Below, piece by piece: positions 49,525-57,415 of a stretch of 64,000 nt of DNA. The DNA comes from CAVQAH01 sp963784195 (GTDB taxonomy: Bacteria; Acidobacteriota; Vicinamibacteria; Vicinamibacterales; 2-12-FULL-66-21). The first letter of the stretch is position 1. The number at the start of each line of letters is the position of its first letter. The stretch lies in the NCBI GenBank assembly GCA_963784195.1, contig CAWARA010000007.1, positions 62,001 to 126,000 on the forward strand, written 5' to 3'. A program made the position numbers and the translations under genes. The notes under the pieces are model-generated. The model was not told the origin of the DNA, searched no databases, and worked only from the letters and a program-made list of their open reading frames with translations.

Positions 49525-49833
49525 GCAGGGCTGCCGGTTACGCAGTGCCGACCTTGGACGACCGAGGACCTTGGAGCGAGGCACGCGCTGCGCCCCTCGC
49601 GAGCCACGGGGCGCGGGAAAACGGGCGGAGCGATTCCACGCGGCGAGTTCCTGGCGTGTGATCCGCGTCGATCTGACAACCACCGGCGCATCAGTGCGCC
49701 TGGCATGTGTCGCACACACGCATCCGTACTCGACGCGGGGGCGAGCGCAGCGAGAGTCTGAGCGCAGGCCGTTTTCCGGCTCGCGGAAGGGGGCCTCGGG
49801 CGGCCAAGGTCGGCACTGCGTCGGCAGCCGCTT
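49525..49833 (+). repeat. 309-bp dispersed repeat, copy B
   Basis: Gapless partner of 36457-36765, same length and orientation, about 93% identical. Located just downstream of the TIM-barrel gene that ends at 49867. Confidence 0.8.
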
Positions 49834-49866
49834 GATGCAACAAGATGGATCTGTGAAAGCCGCTTA

Positions 49867-50829
49867 CTAGGCCCAGTAGGCCTCACCCGCCGGCTCGGCG
49901 ATGACGATGTCCTTGAGGAATGCAACTGCCTTGCGCAGCCCCTCGCCGCCTGACATCACGCTGTCCTCGTGCTCGATGCTGAGCACGTGGTCGTAGCCGA
50001 CCAGGCGCAGGTTGGTGACGATGTCCTTCCAGACGAGCGCGTCGTTGCCGTAGCCGACCGTGCGGAAGATCCAGGAGCGTTCGAGCTCGCGCGTGTAGCT
50101 CTTCGCGTCGAGGACCCCGTTGCGCATCACGTTCGGGCGATCGATGCGGCAGTCCTTGGCATGCACGTGAAAGATGGCGTCGCCCAGGGTGCGGATGGCC
50201 GTGACGATGTCGACGCCCTGCCAGAACATGTGACTCGGATCGAAGTTGCAGCCGATCACGCGCGGCGCGATCTCGCGCAGGCGCATCATCGTCTCGGGGT
50301 TGTAGGCCACGAAGTTCGGGTGCATCTCGATCGCGACGCGCACGCCGGCGGCGCGGCAGGCGCGGGCGGTGTCTTTCCAGTATGGCTTGACGCGTTCTTT
50401 CCACTGCCACGCCAACATCGCTGAAAACTCCGGCGGCCATGGTGACACGATCCAGTTCGGCTGCGTGGCCTTGGGATCTCCGCCGGGGCAGCCGCTGAAG
50501 GTGATCACCGTCGACACGTCGAGGCGTCTGGCGAGTTCGAGCGTCTGCAGGAACACATCGTGATGAGCGCGCGCGATGCGTGTCTGCGGATGGAGCGGGT
50601 TGCCGTGACAGCTGAGGGCACTGATGATCAGGCCTCTGCGGCGAATCGCCTCACGGAATTCCATGAGCCGCCGCTCGCTCCGCAGGAGCACCGAGGGGTT
50701 CGCGTGCGCGTTCCCAGGATACGCGCCCGTACCGATCTCGATCGCCTCGACCCCGAGCTCGACGAGATAGTCCAGCGTTTCCTCGAACGGCTTGTTGCCA
50801 AAGAGAACCGAAAAAACGCCGATCTTCAT
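49867..50829 (-). CDS. Sugar phosphate isomerase/epimerase-like TIM barrel
   Basis: 320 residues of the AP-endonuclease-2/xylose-isomerase-like TIM-barrel family, cytoplasmic (no signal). Visible: IGVFSVLFGNKPFEETLDYL at the start, EAIEIGTGAYPGN near 29, VAIEMHPNF near 166, CNFDPSHMFWQG near 193, HVHAKDC near 222 and SIEHEDSVM near 287, which hold the metal and substrate ligands. The family includes inosose dehydratases, hydroxypyruvate isomerases and keto-sugar epimerases. It follows a Gfo/Idh gene, a common pair in inositol or rare-sugar routes. GGAGG eight bases upstream supports ATG 50829. Confidence 0.82.
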   Translation of the reverse strand: MKIGVFSVLFGNKPFEETLDYLVELGVEAIEIGTGAYPGNAHANPSVLLRSERRLMEFREAIRRRGLIISALSCHGNPLHPQTRIARAHHDVFLQTLELARRLDVSTVITFSGCPGGDPKATQPNWIVSPWPPEFSAMLAWQWKERVKPYWKDTARACRAAGVRVAIEMHPNFVAYNPETMMRLREIAPRVIGCNFDPSHMFWQGVDIVTAIRTLGDAIFHVHAKDCRIDRPNVMRNGVLDAKSYTRELERSWIFRTVGYGNDALVWKDIVTNLRLVGYDHVLSIEHEDSVMSGGEGLRKAVAFLKDIVIAEPAGEAYWA

Positions 50830-50839
50830 CTCAGGATCC

Positions 50840-50938
50840 TCCGTTCGTGGTTCGTGGCCCTAACAACCACAACGAAGCTCGGTACGCCCTTCGAGCGACG
50901 AACCACGAACCACGGACTACGGACCACGAACCACGGCC
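50840..50938. repeat. Word palindrome (TTCGTGG / CCACGAA)
   Basis: CGTTCGTGGTTCGTGGCC (50842-50859) opposes two CCACGAACCACGG units (50903-50937). It fills the gap between the Gfo/Idh and TIM-barrel genes. Confidence 0.6.
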
Positions 50939-50941
50939 ACA

Positions 50942-52069
50942 TCACTGCCGAACGTCTACCCATCGCCTCGCATTCGAGGCCTTCTCGATGGCGTCCAGGA
51001 CGCGCTGATTGCGCACGCCGTCCACGAAGTTGGGCTGGGGCAGGCGCTTCTCCGCCATGGCTTCCAGAAGGTCGAACACCGTGTGCGTGAACGTGTGCTC
51101 GTAACCGATGATGTGACCGGGTGGCCACCAGGCCTTGATGTAGGGGTGAACCGGTTCCGTCACCAGGATTCGACGGAAACCGCGAGTAGCCTTCGACCCG
51201 GATTCGAAGTAGACCTCGAGCTCGTTCATCCGCTCGAGATCGAAGGCCACGCTGCCGAGGCTGCCGTTGATCTCGAACCGGTTGTGGTTCTTGCGCCCCA
51301 GCGCCATCCGCGTAGCCTCGACCGTGCCCATCGCGCCGTTCTTGAACCGCACGAGCGCCGTCGCCGCATCGTCCACCGTGACCCGCCCGCTCTTGCCCGG
51401 ATCGTCCGGCAACGGTCTTTTGCGGATGAACGTTTCGAGGTGTCCGGCAACCGACACGATTTCGCCGACCAGGAACCGCGCCAGATCGATCGAGTGCGCC
51501 GCGAGGTCGCCGAGCGCGCCGGACCCAGCCTGCCGGCGATCGAGACGCCAGACCAGCGGGAACTTCGGATCGGTAATCCAATCCTGCAGATAGGTTCCAC
51601 GGAAGTGCCGAATCTCGCCGAGCTCGCCGCGCGCGATCAGTTCCTTCGCCAGCATCACCGCCGGTGCGCGGCGGTAGTTGTGACAGATCATGTGCAGCAC
51701 GCGCGCGCGTTCCACGGCCGCCAGCATGTTCTCGGCTTCCTTGACCGTGTTCCCGAGAGGCTTCTCACAGAACACGACTTTCCCCGCTCGCGCAGCCGCA
51801 ATCGCGATCTCCGCATGGGAGTCGCCGGGGGTGCAGATATCCACGATGTCGATGTCAGGACGACGGATGACTTCCTGCCAATCCGTCGAAGCCTCCTCCC
51901 AGCCAAGCTGTCGGGCAGCAGCAGCGACCTTCGATTGCGTGCGGCCGCAGAGAACCTTCAGCTTCGGCCGCAGTGTGGGTGAGAAGAAATGATTGACCTG
52001 CCGGTACGCGTTGCTGTGCGCCCGGCCCATGAACGCGTAGCCGATCAGAGCGACGTTGACGTCGGGCAT
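50942..52069 (-). CDS. Gfo/Idh/MocA family oxidoreductase
   Basis: 375 residues. The N-terminal Rossmann fold reads VNVALIGYAFMGRAHSNAYR. The family motif is CEKPLGNTVKEAE (near 96) and the catalytic-type segment is GDLAAHSIDLARF near 185. It is cytoplasmic, with no signal. Members oxidise or reduce sugars and inositols with NAD(P). ATG 52069 lies four bases after the cytochrome c stop on the same strand, so an upstream in-frame ATG inside that gene was rejected. Confidence 0.85.
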   Translation of the reverse strand: MPDVNVALIGYAFMGRAHSNAYRQVNHFFSPTLRPKLKVLCGRTQSKVAAAARQLGWEEASTDWQEVIRRPDIDIVDICTPGDSHAEIAIAAARAGKVVFCEKPLGNTVKEAENMLAAVERARVLHMICHNYRRAPAVMLAKELIARGELGEIRHFRGTYLQDWITDPKFPLVWRLDRRQAGSGALGDLAAHSIDLARFLVGEIVSVAGHLETFIRKRPLPDDPGKSGRVTVDDAATALVRFKNGAMGTVEATRMALGRKNHNRFEINGSLGSVAFDLERMNELEVYFESGSKATRGFRRILVTEPVHPYIKAWWPPGHIIGYEHTFTHTVFDLLEAMAEKRLPQPNFVDGVRNQRVLDAIEKASNARRWVDVRQ

Positions 52070-52073
52070 GGGG

Positions 52074-52355
52074 TTATTTTTTTGGCGTCTCTTTGCCAAG
52101 TTTGGGGTCGAACGAACGTACCAGCTTCGCCAGCTCGCGAATCTCCTCTGGCGTGAACTTCTCTTTGTTCGGCAGCATCACCGTTTTCGGCACGCCTTCG
52201 GAGATCGTCTTGGCAATCTGATCGATGGTGTCGCCGTGCGTCCACACGCCGTCAGCGAGAGTCATCCCCGGCAGCGCCGACTTGCCTTCCGGCCCATGAC
52301 AGGGCTGACAGGTCTTCTTGTAGTTCTCCTGAGCCTTCTCCTGCGCCGCCGTCAC
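52074..52355 (-). CDS. Small c-type cytochrome
   Basis: 93 residues from GTG 52355, with the haem motif CQPCH (residues 16-20) in YKKTCQPCHGPEGKSALPGM and a late methionine ligand candidate (VMLPNKEKFT). It would accept electrons in the periplasm, plausibly from the GMC dehydrogenase upstream in the same run. The called frame lacks a signal peptide, which a c-type cytochrome needs. Upstream, in shifted frames, the DNA reads LTITSIILSL, then AVVVVGFAVVRAQTPKEP, a good signal peptide. Two small frame changes in 52380-52460 therefore probably hide the true start. Confidence 0.75.
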   Translation of the reverse strand: MTAAQEKAQENYKKTCQPCHGPEGKSALPGMTLADGVWTHGDTIDQIAKTISEGVPKTVMLPNKEKFTPEEIRELAKLVRSFDPKLGKETPKK

Positions 52356-52493
52356 CTTCGCCGCCGGCGCCGCCTTCGGCGCTGGTTTGGCGGCGGTTCC
52401 TTCGGAGTCTGGGCTCGAACGACTGCGAACCCCACGACAACAACCGCGAAGACTCAGAATGATGCTCGTGATGGTCAGATTCTATCGCATTGA

Positions 52494-54647
52494 TTAAATA
52501 ACCTGTGTGTCTCCGTTTCTCTGAGTTAAAGCTCGTTCCCGTTCCGCTCCGAGAGACCTAGCCACCGTCACAACCTGTGCCGGTGACTCCGATTTCCTCG
52601 CGACTAAAGCGAGAAGATAGCAGAGACCAATGGCCAGCAGAAGCCAGCGGTAACCGGTCACGAGCGACAGGTATTCTCCTACGCCACCGACCATTGCGCC
52701 GAGCAGGTTCGTGCCGTAGTCGCGCGCCAGCGAGCTCGACCGCTTGATGGCCGACCCGAACAGCAGGCCGGCGCACAGAATCGGGCTGAACATCAGCACG
52801 GCGTAGAACACTGATTCGACGGCCCGGCTCTCGAATCCAATCCGGCCGACCGGGATCAGGTAATTCAACGCCAGCAGAGCCACCAGCACAAGGCCCACCA
52901 GCGACGCCCGGCGAATCTCGACTTTGGCGACGATGAAGTTGGCGATGAGCGCCATCGTCAGCACCGACAGAATGGCCAGCGAGGCGACGACCCAGGTCGA
53001 GCCCCAGAGCAACGCGAACTGGATGATCGACTTCGTTTCGAGGAGCATGAAGCCTGCGCCAAGAAGGAAGAACTGCCACGACCAGCGTCCGCCCTGCCCT
53101 CTGAGCACGCCCAGCACCACCACCGCGGACACGATGAGAATCAGCGCGAGCGCGCCGATGTAGTGCCGGGGCACATGGCGGTCGCGCATGTAGAGGAACG
53201 GCCAGTCGTCGGTCGCGGCCTCGATCGCCTGGTCGCGTTTGTGAATCGTCGCCGGGCTTGGCGCATGCGACTGCCCGAAGGCGGTGACGCGATCGGGAAC
53301 CACCGGATCGGATGTGAGCTGCGCGAGCCTCGGGCCCGCCATCATCACACCCAAATACGCCCTGGCCGCGTGCACGTGGACGCGCGGCTCCGCACCAAAC
53401 GCCGCCGCTGCCGTGTTCGCCAGTCGATCGACGAGCCACTGCTCGCGGAAGTAGTTGTAGACGACGAGCAGGCCGTCCGGCTTCAGGCGATCGCGAACCG
53501 CCCTGAACGACTCCTCCGTGAACATGTAGCTCTCGAGCCGCACACCTGAAAAGCTCGACTGCATCGTCAGTGAGTCGATCAGCGCAAACACCACGAGGTC
53601 GTATTTCCTGGTGGTCGTCCTCAAGAAGTGCCTCGCGTCGTCGTTGATCACCGTGACGCGTGGGTCGTCATACGGATGATCCGGATGACGCTCCTTGCCC
53701 AGCCGCAGGATGACGGGGTCGATCTCGACAGCATCGACCGTCTTGGCGCCATGCTTGAGGGCGGCCGCAACGTCGGTGCCCGAGCCCGCACCAAGGATCA
53801 ACACGTTCTCGAACGTGTTGCCGAACGCCATGTACGGCCACTGGTAGAAGTATTCCTTGTGCTCGACGGGCGCCATCGACTGGTGAAAGATGTTGTTCAC
53901 CTCGACGACCGTGTCAGAGCCTTCCTGCCCGACGGTGATCTTGTAGTACGGCGACCAGAGCGCGCCACGCGCCATGACGTGAACGACGCCGAGCGCCACG
54001 ACCAGCAACAGCATGTTCGCGAGCGCAGCGATTCCTGGTGTGAAGGCGGTCCTCGAAGCCTGGCCTGACCCGGTCTGCGGGACTTCGTCCCTTGTCATGA
54101 GCAGCGGGATCGCCGACAGGAACGCGAGCCCGAACCACCACGTTGGCGACAACTGGAGCCACGACAGGATGCCGAACGCCGCCACACCTACAATGCTTCC
54201 CGCCAGATTGAGCGTGTATCCGCGAAGCGGCTCGGCTCCCGACATCTCGCTCCCCATCCGCTGCGCCAGCGTGACGAAGAGCGCCGCGACCATGACGAAC
54301 AGGAGCGGCAGGAGCATCGTGCTCTCGACCACGACGACGTCTTCGGTCGTGCCGCTGGTGAAGTAGATGCTCCCCGATGTCGGGATCGCTACCTCCAGCC
54401 GCAGGTACGAGACGGCCAGCACGACCAGGAGCTGCACGAACGGGAACCAGACAAACAGCCGGCGTCGCGAGGATGCCAGAAGGCAGCCGACACCGATGCC
54501 GAGAAAGCTGGCGAGCAGGATGAAGTTCGAGAAGTACGCGAGGAGCCGGATGTATGCCGGCATCCATCGGATCAACGCAACTTCGAGGAACAGAACCAGG
54601 AACGAGGCGAGGAAGATCCTCGCCGCACGTGCGCCGTCGGGGGTCAA
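52494..54647 (-). CDS. Membrane-embedded spermidine synthase-like protein
   Basis: 717 residues. Seven to eight membrane segments (residues 10-215) are followed by a methyltransferase-fold domain with LILGAGSGTDVAAAL (near 288), VDAVEIDP (near 310) and INDDARHFL (near 337), then further membrane segments (about 495-690). This matches the fused membrane SpeE-like proteins of unknown reaction; true polyamine synthesis is unproven. The last 19 or so residues (GAERERALTQRNGDTQ) are coded by a P-type repeat arm at 52511-52539, so the natural C-terminus may be shorter. It starts 4 bp after the dehydrogenase small-subunit gene. Confidence 0.75.
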   Translation of the reverse strand: MTPDGARAARIFLASFLVLFLEVALIRWMPAYIRLLAYFSNFILLASFLGIGVGCLLASSRRRLFVWFPFVQLLVVLAVSYLRLEVAIPTSGSIYFTSGTTEDVVVVESTMLLPLLFVMVAALFVTLAQRMGSEMSGAEPLRGYTLNLAGSIVGVAAFGILSWLQLSPTWWFGLAFLSAIPLLMTRDEVPQTGSGQASRTAFTPGIAALANMLLLVVALGVVHVMARGALWSPYYKITVGQEGSDTVVEVNNIFHQSMAPVEHKEYFYQWPYMAFGNTFENVLILGAGSGTDVAAALKHGAKTVDAVEIDPVILRLGKERHPDHPYDDPRVTVINDDARHFLRTTTRKYDLVVFALIDSLTMQSSFSGVRLESYMFTEESFRAVRDRLKPDGLLVVYNYFREQWLVDRLANTAAAAFGAEPRVHVHAARAYLGVMMAGPRLAQLTSDPVVPDRVTAFGQSHAPSPATIHKRDQAIEAATDDWPFLYMRDRHVPRHYIGALALILIVSAVVVLGVLRGQGGRWSWQFFLLGAGFMLLETKSIIQFALLWGSTWVVASLAILSVLTMALIANFIVAKVEIRRASLVGLVLVALLALNYLIPVGRIGFESRAVESVFYAVLMFSPILCAGLLFGSAIKRSSSLARDYGTNLLGAMVGGVGEYLSLVTGYRWLLLAIGLCYLLALVARKSESPAQVVTVARSLGAERERALTQRNGDTQVI
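52511..52539. repeat. Solo arm of a P-type element inside a gene end
   Basis: On the minus strand this reads GGAACGAGCTTTAACTCAGA and on, differing at two of 29 bases from the left arm of copy 2 near 57051-57079. The matching right arm is absent. Confidence 0.6.
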
Positions 54648-54650
54648 CCT

Positions 54651-55259
54651 CTACTCCTCCGGCAGCCCGAGTTGGGTGAGTGCTTCGGTGGGACAGCCGG
54701 TCCATTCGGAAACAACCGTGTTCCCGATGTAGCCGAGGTCCTTGATGCCGATTTTGCTGGTCCAGAAACCACTGGCGGTCAAATCTCTGAAGCTCCTGAA
54801 GAATGTCTGGCCGTGCGACAGCCCCGGTTTGAGCTCGCCGTACGTCGAGATGTCGTCGAGCACCTCTGCGCGCTGAGTCTCGCTGGCTGCGAGAAACGTC
54901 TTGTCGAACCGTTCCTGGCACTCGAGGTCGAGCCACGCCAGCCCGCCGCGCATCGGCGTTTGACGCGTCGGCATGTCAATCATGATGAAGTCCATGAACT
55001 CGGGTACGCCAGCGTCCGTTGCGCTCCCCGACCGTTCGTCCGCGGGAATGATCAGATCCACGAGCACGCGGACGGTCTGGTATTCGTGTGGCGTGAAGAA
55101 CTTCGGCTTGAACGCCGTGGCCGTCTTGCGCGCCGTCTCGCGCGCGGCTTGCGCCTGGTGATGCGCCTGCGCTGCTTCCGCATCGGTCAGCGCAAGTCCC
55201 GCGGCCACGGGTGCAGCCGACAGGATCTTGAGTGCTGCGCGTCGGTTCAGGGCGTCCAT
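54651..55259 (-). CDS. Gluconate 2-dehydrogenase subunit 3 family protein
   Basis: 202 residues. A Tat-like N-terminus (NRRAALKILSAAPVAAGLAL) is followed by the subunit-3 domain: FFTPHEYQTVRVLVDLIIPA near residue 55, GSATDAGVPEFMDFI near 80, and YIGNTVVSEWTGCP near the end. This small subunit carries its GMC partner through the Tat system and helps it mature. ATG 55259 lies one base after the GMC stop, so they form one unit. Confidence 0.85.
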   Translation of the reverse strand: MDALNRRAALKILSAAPVAAGLALTDAEAAQAHHQAQAARETARKTATAFKPKFFTPHEYQTVRVLVDLIIPADERSGSATDAGVPEFMDFIMIDMPTRQTPMRGGLAWLDLECQERFDKTFLAASETQRAEVLDDISTYGELKPGLSHGQTFFRSFRDLTASGFWTSKIGIKDLGYIGNTVVSEWTGCPTEALTQLGLPEE

Positions 55260-55260
55260 C

Positions 55261-56979
55261 TCAGGCCATCGCCTTTCGTTGTTCCACGATGTAGTCGCTG
55301 GCGCGCCACGCGAGCGCAAGGATCGTCCAGGTGGGGTTCTTGTCCGGCTGCGTGACGAACGGCCCGCCATCCACTACATACACGTTCTTGACGTCGTGCG
55401 CCTGACAGTATCCATTGACCACTGACGTCGACGGATCCGCGCCCATTCGTGTGACGCCGAGCTCGTGAATGATGCGCCCGCCCGGCAGGATCCCGTAGTC
55501 GCGCTCCTTCGAAGGCATGGGCGACGTCGGCGTGCCGCCCATCGCTTCGATGATCGCGCGAAACGTCTCCTGCATGTGCTTGACCTGGTTGATCTCGTAA
55601 TCGCTCCACTTGAAGTGGAAGCGCAGCACCGGAATCCCCCACTTGTCGACGACGGATGGATCGAGCTCGCAGTAGCTGTCCTTGTTGGGAATCATCTCGC
55701 CGCGTCCAGAGAAGCCCACGGTGGCGCCGTAGAACCGGCGGTAATCGTCCTTCAGCGACTTGCCGTAACCTGCGCCCGACTCCGGCCGTCCCGAGCCCTC
55801 CATACCCATGTAATTGTGGATGCCGCCCATGAACCCGAACATCGGCATGCCCCGGCCGCCGCCGATCTCGATGTGGTAGCCGCGCGGAAAATCGAGCTTG
55901 CTGTTGTCGAGCCACCACGGCATGAAGAGATGCGCGCCGCCCGCACCGTCATGGTTGTGTGCGTGCCCGTCCATCATCTTTGGGATGAATCCCGAGACGC
56001 CGGCGCCGGTCGTGTCGGTCAGATACTTGCCGACCACGCCGCTCGAGTTCGCCAGGCCTTGCGGGAACTTCGATGACTTCGAGTTCAGCAGGATTCTCGC
56101 GGACTCACACGCGCTGGCAGCGAGGACCACGATACGCGCGCGCACGTGATTGTCACGGCGCGTGTTCTTGTCGATGTAGGCAACGCCGTTCGCGAGGCCC
56201 GTGTCGTCCACCGTCACCTCGCGCGCCATCGCGTTGGTGATGATCGTCAGACGCTTGGTCGCGAGCGCGGGCGGGAGGAGCACCGACGGCGACGAGAAGT
56301 TCGAGTGCGTCGCGCAGCCACGGAAGCACTGGCCGCAATAGTGGCAGGCAGGACGTCCATTCAGCGGCTGCGTGAGAATCGACAACCGGTTGGCGATGCA
56401 GGTGATCCCGAGCTTGTCCGCCGCCTGCTTGATCAGGAACTCGTAGCAGCGCGGCTTCGGCGGCGGCATGAAGATCCCGTCGGGATCGTTGGGCAGCCCC
56501 TCGGCGCTGCCAAAAATGCCCACGAGCCGATCCAGCCGATCGTAGTACGGCTTCACATCGTCGTACGAGATCGGCCAGTCGTCGCCGAGGCTTTCGAGCG
56601 TGCCTCTCCTGAAATCCTTCGGACCGAACCGCAGCGAAATGCGGCCCCAGTGATTCGTGCGACCGCCGAGCATGCGGGAGCGGAACCAGTCGAACGTGCT
56701 GCCCGCACCAGTCGTGTACGGCTCACCGTCGAGCGTCCAGCCGCCCAGCGCCGCGTCGAACTCCCCGAACTGACGTTCGTTCGTCGACGCACCGCGCCGC
56801 GGCGAGTCGTACGGCCACACGAACATCTTCGTGTCCTTGACGGAGTCCCACATCGGACCCGCCTCGAGCATGACGACGTTTGCGCCCGCTTCGGTGAGCA
56901 CCTTGGCAGCCATGCCGCCACCAGCCCCCGACCCGATGATGCAGACGTCGTACACGACGCGGCTGCGAAGTATCTGCAT
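55261..56979 (-). CDS. GMC-family FAD sugar dehydrogenase, large subunit
   Basis: 572 residues. FAD-binding IIGSGAGGGMAAKVL is near residue 15, MLEAGPMW near 38, and GGRTNHWGRISLRF near 104 is the GMC-type flavin site. A CxxCxxCxxxC cluster (HYCGQCFRGCATH) lies near residue 213. The C-terminal catalytic block is near 495 (HELGVTRMG) and NPTWTILALAWRASDYI. With its subunit 3 and a cytochrome c it should oxidise sugars or sugar acids in the periplasm, feeding electrons to the respiratory chain. TACAAT lies nine bases before ATG 56979 on the minus strand, without a ribosome site. Confidence 0.85.
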   Translation of the reverse strand: MQILRSRVVYDVCIIGSGAGGGMAAKVLTEAGANVVMLEAGPMWDSVKDTKMFVWPYDSPRRGASTNERQFGEFDAALGGWTLDGEPYTTGAGSTFDWFRSRMLGGRTNHWGRISLRFGPKDFRRGTLESLGDDWPISYDDVKPYYDRLDRLVGIFGSAEGLPNDPDGIFMPPPKPRCYEFLIKQAADKLGITCIANRLSILTQPLNGRPACHYCGQCFRGCATHSNFSSPSVLLPPALATKRLTIITNAMAREVTVDDTGLANGVAYIDKNTRRDNHVRARIVVLAASACESARILLNSKSSKFPQGLANSSGVVGKYLTDTTGAGVSGFIPKMMDGHAHNHDGAGGAHLFMPWWLDNSKLDFPRGYHIEIGGGRGMPMFGFMGGIHNYMGMEGSGRPESGAGYGKSLKDDYRRFYGATVGFSGRGEMIPNKDSYCELDPSVVDKWGIPVLRFHFKWSDYEINQVKHMQETFRAIIEAMGGTPTSPMPSKERDYGILPGGRIIHELGVTRMGADPSTSVVNGYCQAHDVKNVYVVDGGPFVTQPDKNPTWTILALAWRASDYIVEQRKAMA

Positions 56980-57007
56980 GGAGGGTTGATTGTAGTTCAA
57001 TGCCGGG

Positions 57008-57398
57008 GCGGAGGGGACGGAGTCTCGGGGACGGAGGTTACGGAGGGACACGGAACGAGCTTCAACTCGGAGAAACGGAGGAACGGAGATCTCAGTCCTT
57101 ATCAAGGTTCCGAGCCGATGGCGGCCCGGCCATAGGCCGGGCCGGGCGATCGACTGACGCCCTGCGGACACAAGCCGCGACGGAAGGGCTGGCTGAGCGG
57201 CTTGTGTCCGCAGGGCGTCAGTCGATCGCTCGCCGCGCAAGCGCGGCGCCATCGGCGCGAGAGCGCCACGAAAGGCTCAGCGCGTTGCCCCGCACTCATT
57301 CACCAAATGACTCCGTTTCTCCGCGTCTCCGAGTTGAAGCTCGTTCCGTTCCCTCCGTCCCCCCGTCCCCCGTTCCCTCCGTCCCCTCCGTCCCCTCG
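57008..57398. repeat. P-type palindromic element, copy 2
   Basis: GGAG-rich left arm 57008-57088 and CTCC-rich right arm 57310-57398 enclose the same ordered hairpins as copy 1: a GGCCCGGCC/GGCCGGGCC hairpin (57123-57143), a perfect 32-bp inverted repeat (57147-57178 with 57197-57228, 18-nt loop) and CGCCGCGC/GCGCGGCG (57231-57248). Compared with copy 1, four stem positions differ on both sides so that pairing is kept. Confidence 0.82.
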
Positions 57399-57403
57399 AA
57401 TGT

Positions 57404-57415
57404 CATAATCCCCCC
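57404..57415 (+). promoter_or_regulatory. -10 box before the UPF0182 gene
   Basis: CATAAT (57404-57409) lies six bases before ATG 57416, with no ribosome site. Confidence 0.4.
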
